Shown: positions 56,124-63,998 of the stretch, one piece after another | How positions within the stretch are numbered: the first letter of the stretch is position 1 | Layout of the letters: every line of letters starts with the position of its first letter | Assembly (NCBI RefSeq): GCF_009877435.1 | Contig: NZ_WXEX01000010.1 | Span: 62,001 to 126,000, forward strand | Source of the DNA: Heliomicrobium gestii | GTDB taxonomy: Bacteria > Bacillota > Desulfitobacteriia > Heliobacteriales > Heliobacteriaceae | Direction of reading: 5' to 3' | Length of the DNA: 64,000 nt | Made by a program: the position numbers and the translations under genes | Notes under the pieces: generated by a model | Database searches by the model: none | The model's input: only the letters and a program-made list of their open reading frames with translations | Told to the model about the DNA's origin: nothing

Positions 56124-56217
56124 ATGACCAGCCGTTTTTCTGTTAAAAGCCCATGATCTGCCCGCTATAAAGGGCAAAGAGAGGACGATACTAGGGACAC
56201 GGAGGAGGTGGTTCTCT

Positions 56218-56454
56218 GTGGCCCAATTTTTCCCAAGAGAGAAAATCTTTCCGGAGTCGGTGCGCGACACCTTTAAGTATGAGATCGCCGAAGAATTGGG
56301 ACTGACGACGAAAATCCAAGACGGCTACTGGGGCGCCCTGACGGCCAGCGACTGCGGTCGCGTCGGCGGCAAGATCGGCGGCAGCATGGTAAAAGCCATG
56401 GTCCGCCGGGCTGAGGCGTTGCTGAGCCAGGATGGCAACCAGCCGTTGACGTAG
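56218..56454 (+). CDS. small acid-soluble spore protein (alpha/beta type, SspF-like)
   Basis: 78 residues. KYEIAEELGL, GYWGAL and GRVGGKIGGSMVKAMV match the minor alpha/beta-type SASPs that coat and protect spore DNA and are degraded at germination by the GPR protease. The N-terminal AQFFPREKIFPESV is longer than in SspF. GTG 56218 follows GGAGGAGGTGG at good spacing. Probably made in the forespore under sigma-G, though I could not pin down that promoter. Confidence 0.88.
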   Translation: MAQFFPREKIFPESVRDTFKYEIAEELGLTTKIQDGYWGALTASDCGRVGGKIGGSMVKAMVRRAEALLSQDGNQPLT

Positions 56455-56494
56455 CGACTGTCTGCCATAAGCAAAACCGGCTGGGAGTGATCAC

Positions 56495-56522
56495 AAAAAG
56501 GAAGGCTATGCCTTCCTTTTTG
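56495..56522. terminator. bidirectional terminator
   Basis: AAAAAGGAAGGC-TAT-GCCTTCCTTTTT, perfect 12-bp stem with T-runs both ways, between SASP and surE. Confidence 0.92.
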
Positions 56523-57309
56523 ACTGATCCGGTTCATCAACGGGCGCTGTCTTTTGGCAGAGCCAATCAGACACCTCCTGGATCAAGGAGTAGTTGGTGA
56601 GATCAAAGTGGATCGGCGTCACCGAGATAGCGCCGGAATTGACGGCCTGGATATCGGTGCCTTCACCGGCATCGACATCATGAACCTCGCCGGCCATCCA
56701 GTAGTAGACACGACCGCGCGGATCGGTCCGCTTGTCAAAGATATTCTGATAACGCCGGCTTCCCAGTTTCGTCACCTCTATGCCGCCGATGCGTTCCCTG
56801 GGCAGATCGGGGACGTTGACATTGAGAAAGGTGTCCGGTGTCAGCCCCCGCGCCACCAGTTTTTCACAAAGCAGGCGGGTTGTTTCTGCGGCAACGGTGT
56901 AGTCAACAGTCTGCCAACCGGTGACCGATACAGCGATAGAGGGGATCCCGTAGATGACCCCTTCCATGGCCGCCGAAACGGTGCCCGAGTAGAGGACATC
57001 TGTTCCCAGATTGGGGCCTCGGTTGATGCCGGACACGACAATATGGGGCGGTTCTTCCATGAGTTCTTCCATCGCTAACTTCACACAGTCGGCCGGCGTG
57101 CCGTTCACAGCCCAACCGCGAACGCGGGGGTTGGCAAAGGTTAGTTTCTCGACGCGCAAGGGTTGGTGGACAGTGATACCGTGACCGGTAGCGCTCCGCT
57201 CTGTGTCAGGCGCGACCACAAAGATATCGGCCCAATCCTCGAAGACGCGCCACAAGGCATGAATGCCGGGCGCGTGAATCCCATCATCATTGGTCAGTAG
57301 AATGCGCAA
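56506..57309 (-). CDS. surE: 5'/3'-nucleotidase SurE
   Basis: 267-residue metal-dependent nucleotidase. RILLTNDDGIHAPGI, NGTPADCVKLA, VSGINRGPNLG and YSGTVSAAMEG supply the metal and phosphate sites. TTG 57309 is selected because GGAGGAAAAACG precedes it and the family begins with (M)RILLTNDDG. The start and ribosome site lie inside the end of the small zinc-protein gene. Confidence 0.95.
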   Translation of the reverse strand: MRILLTNDDGIHAPGIHALWRVFEDWADIFVVAPDTERSATGHGITVHQPLRVEKLTFANPRVRGWAVNGTPADCVKLAMEELMEEPPHIVVSGINRGPNLGTDVLYSGTVSAAMEGVIYGIPSIAVSVTGWQTVDYTVAAETTRLLCEKLVARGLTPDTFLNVNVPDLPRERIGGIEVTKLGSRRYQNIFDKRTDPRGRVYYWMAGEVHDVDAGEGTDIQAVNSGAISVTPIHFDLTNYSLIQEVSDWLCQKTAPVDEPDQSKRKA

Positions 57310-57506
57310 CGTTTTTCCTCCAGTCGAGCGCCGCCCGAGCCGCCCTTTCCCGGACCGATCCAGAGACCGGTCCCGGGCGCCCAGGAATGAAAGGCACGGC
57401 ACCGGGGACACCGCAGGATGTACCGCGAATCTCGTGCCCATATGATTTCCCATTGGGACGGTTGCAAATCCAGGAAACAATTGATGCAAAGATCCAGGTC
57501 GATCAT
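57294..57506 (-). CDS. small double-CxxC zinc-ribbon protein
   Basis: 70 residues with CINC at 7-10 and CPRC at about 38-41, a zinc-ribbon layout, between them a Trp-rich segment (QPSQWEIIWARDSRYILR). GGGGGATGGGTC precedes ATG 57506. The gene's last 16 bases overlap the surE start, so surE translation may depend on it. Coding status is inferred from the CxxC pattern and ribosome site; no family known. Confidence 0.55.
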   Translation of the reverse strand: MIDLDLCINCFLDLQPSQWEIIWARDSRYILRCPRCRAFHSWAPGTGLWIGPGKGGSGGARLEEKRCAFY

Positions 57507-57553
57507 TGACCCATCCCCCAACGAGTTCCATCAATGGAAAACTTTACTACATC

Positions 57554-58054
57554 CTATACCTCGTAGATGGAAATGGTCATGGTCTCCCCGTTTTTTCTCA
57601 CCCCGAATAGCAAGCCCTTATCCTTTAGGGTGTCGTTCAGAAAATCAATGACAGCGAACAACTCGACGTTCGCAGGAACTTCTTTTGTCGCCAATGGCTC
57701 AAAAGCGTTGGAGCCGTCGGCAAAGGTCTCCGGTATGCCCACATACACCCAAGCATCCATCGGTTGCCCATCGATGACAAGATGGATCGATTTCCGAAAA
57801 TACATCGGCCTGTCATCGTGGACGCCTTCGTATTCGTCGGTGCGCAGCAGGTCCTCATCGGTAAGGTCGCTCCAGACCACGCCCTCCACCTCCCCGTCGG
57901 AAACGGGCAGGATGTAGGGATAGCCATAGGCGGAGGGACAAGACTGGTAACCGGTCAGGACGGCCGGACGAGCAACACCGGCGCTGTGTTCCAGCAATCC
58001 TTCCAAGGTGTCGCGGTCTGTCAGCGTGCCATATGTAAAGAGCCTATGAACCAT
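57554..58054 (-). CDS. gamma-glutamylcyclotransferase-like protein fused to DUF4264 (YpmA-like)
   Basis: 166 residues. Residues 1-125 are a GGCT/AIG2 domain (FTYGTLTDRDTL with the YGTL phosphate-like loop, and the catalytic Glu in TDEYEG). Residues 128-166 (VELFAVIDFLNDTLKDKGLL, ending TISIYEV) match the Firmicute DUF4264/YpmA protein nearly motif for motif, so two normally separate proteins appear joined. Possible role in gamma-glutamyl amine or peptide metabolism; the DUF4264 part is unknown. CAGGAGGGATCCG precedes ATG. Confidence 0.78.
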   Translation of the reverse strand: MVHRLFTYGTLTDRDTLEGLLEHSAGVARPAVLTGYQSCPSAYGYPYILPVSDGEVEGVVWSDLTDEDLLRTDEYEGVHDDRPMYFRKSIHLVIDGQPMDAWVYVGIPETFADGSNAFEPLATKEVPANVELFAVIDFLNDTLKDKGLLFGVRKNGETMTISIYEV

Positions 58055-58079
58055 CGGATCCCTCCTGGTCTAACCATCA

Positions 58080-58652
58080 TTACGGAAGGGTTCGAGAGCC
58101 GCGGATCAGGGAAATCGCTTCACTGCGTGTGGCCGGGCGGTTGCGGAAGATGCCTCGTACGGCTGAAGTGACGGTGCGGGATCCAGGTTTTTTGACACCC
58201 CGCATGGTCATGCACATGTGTTCCGCTTCGATGACGACCAGCACGCCCTGAGGGTCCAACTTGTCCACAATCGCGTCAGCCACCTGGGCGGTGAGCCGCT
58301 CCTGCAGTTGAGGGCGTTTAGCATAGCCTTCCACCAAGCGGGCCAACTTGCTCAAGCCTGTGATCACGCCGGAGCGGGGAATGTAGGCCACATGGGCCAC
58401 ACCGTAAAAAGGCAGGAGATGGTGTTCGCAAACGGAGTACAAGGGGATGTCCTTGACCAATACCATCTCTTCATGCTCTTCCGTAAAGATCACTTCCAGA
58501 TGGCGTTTCGGATCCTCTTCCAGCCCGCCCAGGATCTCCTGGTACATACGGGCCACGCGCCGTGGCGTATCGACGAGCCCTTCCCGTTGCGGATCTTCGC
58601 CGATGGCCTCCAAAATCATGTGGACAGCCTTTTCGATTTTTACTAAATCCAT
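58080..58652 (-). CDS. folE: GTP cyclohydrolase I
   Basis: Makes 7,8-dihydroneopterin triphosphate from GTP, the entry to folate and, in many bacteria, queuosine. 190 residues: zinc ligands in [10 protein letters not shown] and [31 protein letters not shown] and the conserved [14 protein letters not shown] 58652 has CAGGTG just upstream; GTG 58661 overlaps that site. Clusters with queE and a DUF366 gene, suggesting it feeds deazapurine synthesis here. Confidence 0.95.
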   Translation of the reverse strand: MDLVKIEKAVHMILEAIGEDPQREGLVDTPRRVARMYQEILGGLEEDPKRHLEVIFTEEHEEMVLVKDIPLYSVCEHHLLPFYGVAHVAYIPRSGVITGLSKLARLVEGYAKRPQLQERLTAQVADAIVDKLDPQGVLVVIEAEHMCMTMRGVKKPGSRTVTSAVRGIFRNRPATRSEAISLIRGSRTLP

Positions 58653-58669
58653 GCGTTTCACCTGCTATT

Positions 58670-59398
58670 CTATAAAATTCCCAAAATCGGATGGGCCTGC
58701 GGAATGATGCGCACATCCCGATGAATCGCTAGCGCCGCTGCTTGCAGATCGTGCAAATGACCGGGAATCGCGAGGGGTAAGCCTGTTTTTCCAGTCACCG
58801 GCTGCAAAATCAGGGGAAAGTGTGGGGCTTCTTCTGCGATGATCTGGGCGGCTCGTTGCACCGTATCGCCTTCTGTCGACGGGGTGATGACGATTTTGAC
58901 ATAGCCCTGTTTCCGGGAGGCGACACTCAGAAAGGGACGATGCACGTCCAAATGGTTGTCCAGGGGCGTCTTTAAGTCCATGCTAACATAGTCCAATTTG
59001 TCGATGATGCGACCCAATGATTCGGGCAATGTGCCGTTCGTTTCCAGATAGAGTGGAGGTCGCTCGTCGCCCAGCAATGGGATCAACTGCTGGATAAATT
59101 CGACATGCAACAACGGTTCTCCTCCGGTCAGACTGATGGAATGGACTGTTGGGCTATTTCGGAGGTATTTCGCCACTTGCTCCGGTGTAACCGGATTTGC
59201 CCAGAGGTCAAAAACACCACGGCCCGGTTCTTTTTCGATCCGGCAAGCCGTAGGTCGCGGGCCCCGACTCCCCAGGGTATCACAATAGGAACAGCAGAGA
59301 TTGCAGCCGAAAAAGCGCAAAAAGACTTGCCGGCAACCGATCCAGGGTCCTTCGCCCTGAGCGGATACCATGATTTCAACGAGATCGGCCGTAGGCAA
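58670..59398 (-). CDS. queE: 7-carboxy-7-deazaguanine synthase QueE
   Basis: Radical SAM enzyme that turns 6-carboxytetrahydropterin into CDG on the way to preQ0 and queuosine. 242 residues with the CxxxCxxC cluster in GCNLCCSYCDT, TGGEPLL, and YLETNGTLP. TTG 59398 is chosen, 12 bases after GAGGAG, because the stop of the DUF366 gene immediately precedes it; an ATG at 59371 is the alternative. QueD and QueC are not in the window. Confidence 0.9.
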   Translation of the reverse strand: MPTADLVEIMVSAQGEGPWIGCRQVFLRFFGCNLCCSYCDTLGSRGPRPTACRIEKEPGRGVFDLWANPVTPEQVAKYLRNSPTVHSISLTGGEPLLHVEFIQQLIPLLGDERPPLYLETNGTLPESLGRIIDKLDYVSMDLKTPLDNHLDVHRPFLSVASRKQGYVKIVITPSTEGDTVQRAAQIIAEEAPHFPLILQPVTGKTGLPLAIPGHLHDLQAAALAIHRDVRIIPQAHPILGIL

Positions 59399-59402
59399 TG
59401 AA

Positions 59403-59963
59403 TTATTCAACTCCTCGAACTTTGCAGCGAGCAAGATAGATGTCAGTTACTTCGGCGGAATATTGATTCATCAACCGGCGGGCAAATCCCTCGGGGTCTT
59501 TCTCCCCGATCTGTCCCAGTGAGGCTGTCGGCACGGGGGTTCCTTCTGTGCGCAGATTCAACCCAACATGGATCAAGGTGGATACGGGCGAACGGGTGGC
59601 GATGGAAACGGACAGCTTTTTTTCCCGCCAGTAGAGGTCGTCGCCGCGGCGGATCAAGGCGCCCCCGCAGACCTCTTCCAGATCCTCCTTGATCATGGCC
59701 ATGAACAGTCGCTGCCGATAGATCGTCTTCTCCAGATCCATGTCGAAATGTTCGATAATAAAGTGCAGCATTTCTGGGCTGTAGATGCTGTCACCGACGA
59801 GAACGTCTTCCAGATCGACCATTTTGTCCAGGCCGACTTTACAGGGTCCCCGGAAAGCGACGATGCTGTCCCCCATGATGTGAAAATGACGGTATGTCCA
59901 CAGGGAGCGTAGTTGTGTTCCATCGTAGGTCGTCGGTTCTGGATGATAGTATGTCTTCAGCAC
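59403..59963 (-). CDS. DUF366 family protein
   Basis: 186 residues matching DUF366: FHIMGDSIVAFRGPC, KMVDLEDVLVGD, MLHFIIEHF, IRRGDDLYWREKKLSVSIAT and STLIHVGLN. The family has no established function to my knowledge. Its tight coupling to queE (stop five bases before the queE start) and nearness to folE suggest a part in pterin-deazapurine chemistry. GTG 59963 has GGAG nine bases upstream. Confidence 0.75.
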   Translation of the reverse strand: MLKTYYHPEPTTYDGTQLRSLWTYRHFHIMGDSIVAFRGPCKVGLDKMVDLEDVLVGDSIYSPEMLHFIIEHFDMDLEKTIYRQRLFMAMIKEDLEEVCGGALIRRGDDLYWREKKLSVSIATRSPVSTLIHVGLNLRTEGTPVPTASLGQIGEKDPEGFARRLMNQYSAEVTDIYLARCKVRGVE

Positions 59964-60103
59964 CGGGCACTACTCCTCTCCTTTTTCCCCGTTTTTTCAT
60001 TTTATCACCGAATGGACAGGCCGAAAACCACCTTTGAGCAGGAGAAGGGGTCCCTCCCCCGAATAAAACGAACAAAGAGGATGCGCGAAGGAGAGAACCA
60101 TCC

Positions 60104-61147
60104 ATGAACGCTGATGCATTTTTTACCCAACGGAAAACCTGCCCAGTCTGTGGCCACGAGTTTGTGGCCACTCGGATTCGAAGCTCCTTCATCCGGGTCA
60201 AGGAACGGATGCCTGACTTCCGAACGATCTTTGAAGGGATCAATCCCCTGCATTATCAGGTCTTCGTCTGCCCAGCCTGCCAGTATGCGGCTTTAGAAAA
60301 CCGCTTCGATCAGGTCGGCAATGATCGGCTGCAACTCCGCCGGGGCCTTCTCGACGCCTTCAGCGCCGAACCTGATTTTTCCGGTACCCGGACGGCGGAG
60401 ACCGCTTTGCGCAGCTTTGAGTTGGCTTTACGCACCGCCCAGATCGGAGGAGCGCCGGCCAGTTTGCAAGCGCCGCTGAACTTACGGGCCGCCTGGATCG
60501 CCCGGGAGATGAGGTGGGACGATGTGGACCGCAAGTACACAGAAGCAGCGCTGCGACTCTACGAAGCCGCCTTCGGCGATGATCGCAACGCAAAGACGAG
60601 CGCGGTCACCCTCATGTACCTGATTGGGGAACTGCACCGGCAACTCGGTCAACAGGCCGACGCTGTTCGCTGGTTGGCCAGAGCCGCCATGCATCCTGAT
60701 GTAAAAAAAGAACCGGAGATTGAACGCCTGGTTCGGCAGCAATGGTCTCGGGCGAGGGAAGAAAACAAGGCTGGCGATCATGAAATTAGAACGGATCCAG
60801 CCGAGAACGGGGCAATGATCGCTTCTATCGACGGGGACGCAGCGGAGCCGGCTCCTGATCAACCGGCGGCGTCTCCCCAACAGAACGTAGACTTCTCGAG
60901 CCGAAAACGACTAGGGCCGAAGATCCGTTTCACCGTCACCCTCTACGAAGATGAAATCGACTGGTTGAAACGGCTCAGCTCCGTTCCCTATGCAGAAAGC
61001 AAGCTCTTTATGGACAAGGAGTCGGTGTTGCGGGCGCTGTTGGACGCGGCTATGGAAACATGGCCGGAGGTGCGCGGCTTTTCCGATGAAGCAGGGCTGC
61101 GCCAGAAATTTATCGAAGCGATGCAAACGAAGAAACCAGGGAGTTAA
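60104..61147 (+). CDS. DUF2225 zinc-finger protein
   Basis: 347 residues. CPVCGHEF (14-17) and CPACQY (about 52) flank the RSSFIRVKERMPDF segment, the signature of DUF2225; the middle is a helical TPR-like region (LRSFELALRTAQ, TEAALRLYEAAFGD, GQQADAVRWLARAA). A long acidic linker and a C-terminal segment (PKIRFTVTLYEDEIDWLKRL) are unlike most members. Function unknown. Its stop overlaps the stop of the fur-like gene on the other strand. Confidence 0.82.
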   Translation: MNADAFFTQRKTCPVCGHEFVATRIRSSFIRVKERMPDFRTIFEGINPLHYQVFVCPACQYAALENRFDQVGNDRLQLRRGLLDAFSAEPDFSGTRTAETALRSFELALRTAQIGGAPASLQAPLNLRAAWIAREMRWDDVDRKYTEAALRLYEAAFGDDRNAKTSAVTLMYLIGELHRQLGQQADAVRWLARAAMHPDVKKEPEIERLVRQQWSRAREENKAGDHEIRTDPAENGAMIASIDGDAAEPAPDQPAASPQQNVDFSSRKRLGPKIRFTVTLYEDEIDWLKRLSSVPYAESKLFMDKESVLRALLDAAMETWPEVRGFSDEAGLRQKFIEAMQTKKPGS

Positions 61148-61158
61148 TCCCTGGTTTC
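61133..61158. terminator. inverted repeat spanning two convergent stops
   Basis: AAACCAGGGA and TCCCTGGTTT flank TTAA, which holds both stop codons (DUF2225 on plus, Fur-like on minus). T-runs are short, so termination strength is uncertain. Confidence 0.5.
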
Positions 61159-61590
61159 TGCTTGTTGGCATTCCTTGCAGACGCCGAAGAACTTCAGTTG
61201 ATGGTCGACAATGCGAAATTGGTTGCGTCGCTGGATGGCCTGTTCGAGTGAGTCGAGCAGGTCGTCCTCAAATTCCAACACCTTGGCGCACCGGGTACAG
61301 ATCAGATGATGATGGTGGTGGGCTTCTTTGGTGGCCAGTTCTTAGCGGAGACGACCGTCACCGAAGTCGATCTTTTGCAGGATATCGATCTCGGCGAGCA
61401 GTTCCAGCGTCCGGTAGACCGTAGCCAACCCGATCTCCGGATGCTGCTGCTTGACAATGCCGTAAAGATCCTCAGCACTCAGATGAGCGTCATCACCCTT
61501 TAAGAGAGCGCGAAGGATCGTCTTGCGCTGAGGTGTAAGCTTGTATTCCTTTTGATGGAGCCGTTCGCACAAATCCTGGAAGCGGTCCAA
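61144..61590 (-). pseudogene. fur: Fur-family metalloregulator interrupted by an in-frame TAA
   Basis: 148 codons of a Fur/PerR/Zur-type repressor in one unbroken reading frame except for a TAA at 61344-61342. N-terminal winged helix: KLTPQRKTILRALL, GLATVYRTLELLAE. The stop replaces the Tyr of the conserved GDGRxRYEL. Downstream, in the same frame, come the metal-binding HHHHLICTRCAKVLEFEDD and FFGVCKECQQ, all intact. TTG 61590 is the likely start (AGTAGGGGG seven bases upstream), because the promoter would place transcription start near 61617, after the ATG at 61626. Either a recent nonsense mutation, a base-call error or readthrough. Confidence 0.85.
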
Positions 61591-61624
61591 TGCCGGGCCC
61601 CCTACTCCAATACTCTTTCTTTTC

Positions 61625-61654
61625 ATTATAATCGCCCTGGAAAAGTGCTGTCAA
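61625..61654 (-). promoter_or_regulatory. promoter of the fur-like gene
   Basis: Minus strand: perfect TTGACA, 18 bases, perfect TATAAT. The strongest promoter in the window. It sits three bases from the end of the SIMPL gene. Confidence 0.85.
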
Positions 61655-61656
61655 AC

Positions 61657-62346
61657 TCAAAACTTCAGCCGGTAGAGCACCGTCAGTTGGAGGTGGGCCT
61701 CCGATTCGGCCTGGTCGATGGAGACGACATCGCCCAGTTCCCGCCCCATGCCTGCGGCGATGGCCTTGGCCTTGCGATTGGCGTCTTCGAGAGCTGCCTT
61801 GACGGCCTGTTTTTGAACATCACCGTTGCCGTCGTAGAGCGGCGCCATTTTGATGATCTGATTGGCGCCGTTAGCCAGCGCGGCCGCCAGCACCGCTTCC
61901 CGTTGTTCCGCCGGGACACGGTTGATCTCGATGGTGGAGGCTGCGACAAACCCCTGTGGAGATCGGGCGCCGGCGCCAGACCATTGGGGCGTCAACTGCT
62001 GGTCAAGACGATTGATGTTGTCCGGAGAAAAGCCGACATCGGCTAAACTGCCGAGCAATTTATCAAGGGCCCGGTTCATGGCTTGTTCCGCTTCGGTCGA
62101 TGTGCGTCCTCCCTGCTGAACGGCCAAGGTCAGGCGCCACTGATCTGTCGGCAGGTCGGCTGTTCCCGTCACCTTGATGTGAACATCGCGGGGATCGACG
62201 GCGATCGCCGAGTCAAGGGGCGGCGCCGGGACTCGGTGGGTGGAAAGGTAAAAGGCAGTCAGCACGATGATGCTGAAAAAAATAAGGGCGATTTTATTAG
62301 CGGTCGAGCGGTTATTCGTGGCGATCAGTCCTCCTCTGTCGTTCAA
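61657..62346 (-). CDS. SIMPL (DUF541) domain protein
   Basis: About 229 residues: one N-terminal membrane helix (KIALIFFSIIVLTAFYL), then a SIMPL/DUF541 domain with the typical ending GDVVSIDQAESEAHLQLTVLYRLKF. Probably faces the outside. The start is unclear: the good site AGAGGAGG (62337-62330) is followed by ATC GCC ACG but no ATG/GTG/TTG at useful distance. TTG 62346 lies just before the site, and ATG 62403 is a palindrome shared with the divergent gene. I give the TTG frame; the true start may be non-standard. Confidence 0.78.
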   Translation of the reverse strand: MNDRGGLIATNNRSTANKIALIFFSIIVLTAFYLSTHRVPAPPLDSAIAVDPRDVHIKVTGTADLPTDQWRLTLAVQQGGRTSTEAEQAMNRALDKLLGSLADVGFSPDNINRLDQQLTPQWSGAGARSPQGFVAASTIEINRVPAEQREAVLAAALANGANQIIKMAPLYDGNGDVQKQAVKAALEDANRKAKAIAAGMGRELGDVVSIDQAESEAHLQLTVLYRLKF

Positions 62347-62401
62347 TCTCGTCCTAAACGGTAGCGCCAGTGAATAAAGTGGTGGCAAGGAGGTGGAACC
62401 C

Positions 62402-62791
62402 ATGGCAGAACAACAGGAACCGGCAACCCTGTCGGCAACGCCCGTTTTGGTCGGAACGGGCTACGCCCTGGCGGCGTCGCTGGGCGTTTCTGTATTGCTT
62501 GTCCTTTTTTTCTTCTTTACCAGCTTGTCCGAGCGATACATCATGCCCGTTGTCCATAGCGCCTACGGACTCTGCGCCTTGGGCGCCGGCTGGGTGGCCG
62601 CCCGCAGGGCTGGCGCCAGGGGATTGATTTACGGTTTGCTGGCAGGGTTGAGCTTTTTTGTCTTCACCATCGTTGTCGGTTATTTTGTGCCCGCCCCCGT
62701 ATTCCCGATGACAACCTGGTGGAAAAAAATGCTCTTCGCCCTTGCCGGCGGTTCCGCCGGCGGCATCGCCGGGATCGCCTGGAAAGAATGA
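62402..62791 (+). CDS. TIGR04086 family membrane protein
   Basis: 129 residues with four membrane helices (ALAASLGVSVLLVLFFFFTS, SAYGLCALGAGWVAA, LIYGLLAGLSFFVFTIVVGY, MLFALAGGSAGGIAGIAW), the layout of the TIGR04086 (YqfX-like) group. Function unknown. CAAGGAGGTGG precedes ATG. Confidence 0.8.
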   Translation: MAEQQEPATLSATPVLVGTGYALAASLGVSVLLVLFFFFTSLSERYIMPVVHSAYGLCALGAGWVAARRAGARGLIYGLLAGLSFFVFTIVVGYFVPAPVFPMTTWWKKMLFALAGGSAGGIAGIAWKE

Positions 62792-62832
62792 GCATCCTCC
62801 GTCATATTATCACAGGGGCGATAAAAAGCCAA

Positions 62833-62867
62833 CGGGAAGAGGCCTGCCTCTCCCCGCTGCTTTTTAC
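62833..62867 (+). terminator. rho-independent terminator
   Basis: GGGAAGAGGC pairs with GCCTCTCCCC (one mismatch) and is followed by CTTTTTACC. Confidence 0.75.
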
Positions 62868-62972
62868 CCCCACACCTTCAAAAGCAATGTCCGCAAAAAA
62901 CCGGGCAGCCGGACGAAGTAGATCCGCATGATGGTTTTCACCCCTTCTAACGCTCGCCTCTCTCGTTCCTCC

Positions 62973-63551
62973 CTAGTATATTTCTGATTCCCTCGGTCGG
63001 TGACAACGAACCAACCAAAACTGAAAGGCAACGACCGCCGCGGCCGCTGTCGTTACAGCCAGAGCAAAAACAGAAAAATGCTGCAGCCAGGCCACACAAG
63101 GCAATGACACCAGGGCGATGAGAGCAGCCAGATTGGGCGAGCGTGTCAACAGCAACACCGACAGCGCGACGGACAGCGCCACTTGGCCCAAGGGTGGGGC
63201 CACCTGGAAGAGAAACCCCGTAAAGGGAAGGCAGATGTTTCCGCCTCGGCCGCCAAGGACAGGCGACCAACCGTATCCGGCCAAAAGGAACAAGGCGGTC
63301 AGCCATTGGGCGATCTCACCGGCCTGAAAAAAGACAGTCAGCCATCCGATCAGCCAACCTTTGGTCAACTCTGCCAGCAGGGCGGCGACCATGCTCTCCG
63401 GTCCAGCGAGGCGCAACAGTTTGACGGGGCCGATGGATCCTGGACCATAATCGGTCACCGCCAGATGGCTCCTGCACCGGCCGATCCAGTAGGTTAATGA
63501 CAGGGCGCCGAGCAGGTAGGCGCAGACAAAAAGCGTCAAGACCGTACACAC
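62973..63551 (-). CDS. degenerate PlsY-family protein
   Basis: 192 residues with five or six membrane helices, aligned with acyl-phosphate:glycerol-3-phosphate acyltransferase PlsY. The usual GSGNIGATN loop is DYGPGSIGPVKLLR; the GGKG loop is GGRGGNICLP; ELTKGW keeps the DxxKG-like site. Catalytic residues are altered, so it may have lost or changed activity; another copy should be the main PlsY. GTG 63551 has GGGAGG upstream; TTG 63566 and ATG 63557 overlap that site. Confidence 0.6.
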   Translation of the reverse strand: MCTVLTLFVCAYLLGALSLTYWIGRCRSHLAVTDYGPGSIGPVKLLRLAGPESMVAALLAELTKGWLIGWLTVFFQAGEIAQWLTALFLLAGYGWSPVLGGRGGNICLPFTGFLFQVAPPLGQVALSVALSVLLLTRSPNLAALIALVSLPCVAWLQHFSVFALAVTTAAAAVVAFQFWLVRCHRPRESEIY

Positions 63552-63610
63552 ACCCATTCCTCCCAAAATACGGTAGTAATGTGTATGCTCCGGTCTTGAC
63601 GGCTATGACA

Positions 63611-63817
63611 TCACCGTTCTGAGCCCACGGGGACTTGGTCGCAATCGTCCATGCCAGTCCGGCAGGCGGCGCAGATAAAGCGCCCGCACTTTTTGCAGAC
63701 AAACATGTTGATCTGCTTTTTCTCCATACAGTCGTAACAGTACATGGTGTCGCAGTGCCCACAGACCGCTCCTTGCGTATCGGTGGCGCCGCAACGTTCA
63801 CAGTAAGGAATTTTCAT
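63611..63817 (-). CDS. small Cys-rich zinc-binding protein
   Basis: 68 residues with eleven cysteines, mostly CxxC pairs (C6/C9, C19/C22, C27/C30, C41/C44, C49/C52), enough for two or three zinc sites in a rubredoxin- or RING-like arrangement. GGGAGGTG precedes ATG. No family recognised. Confidence 0.75.
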   Translation of the reverse strand: MKIPYCERCGATDTQGAVCGHCDTMYCYDCMEKKQINMFVCKKCGRFICAACRTGMDDCDQVPVGSER

Positions 63818-63869
63818 GCCGCCATCACCTCCCCGTATGAAGCTTGACGAGCAGGGATATACTAGGATT

Positions 63870-63945
63870 GCGGAAGTCCCCTGCCGGCAAGATGGTCCCT
63901 TCCCGGCTAGCCTAACCAGCGAAGAGGGCTTCCGCCTTTTCTTTG
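63870..63945 (+). terminator. long structured terminator-like element
   Basis: GCGGAAG-CCCT (63870 on) pairs with AGGG-CTTCCGC (63923-63935) and is followed by CTTTTCTTT. Inside are GCCGG/CCGGC arms and a loop. It may be an elaborate terminator or a leader RNA; the adjacent genes do not explain it. Confidence 0.4.
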
Positions 63946-63960
63946 CCCTCTATGGTCAAA

Positions 63961-63998
63961 AGAACCCCTGGCGCGGGCCAGGGGTTTGTCTTTTCGTC
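63961..63998. terminator. rho-independent terminator at the window edge
   Basis: AACCCCTGG pairs with CCAGGGGTT around CGCGGG; T-rich on both sides, so it could serve a gene entering from the right on the minus strand. Confidence 0.7.
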
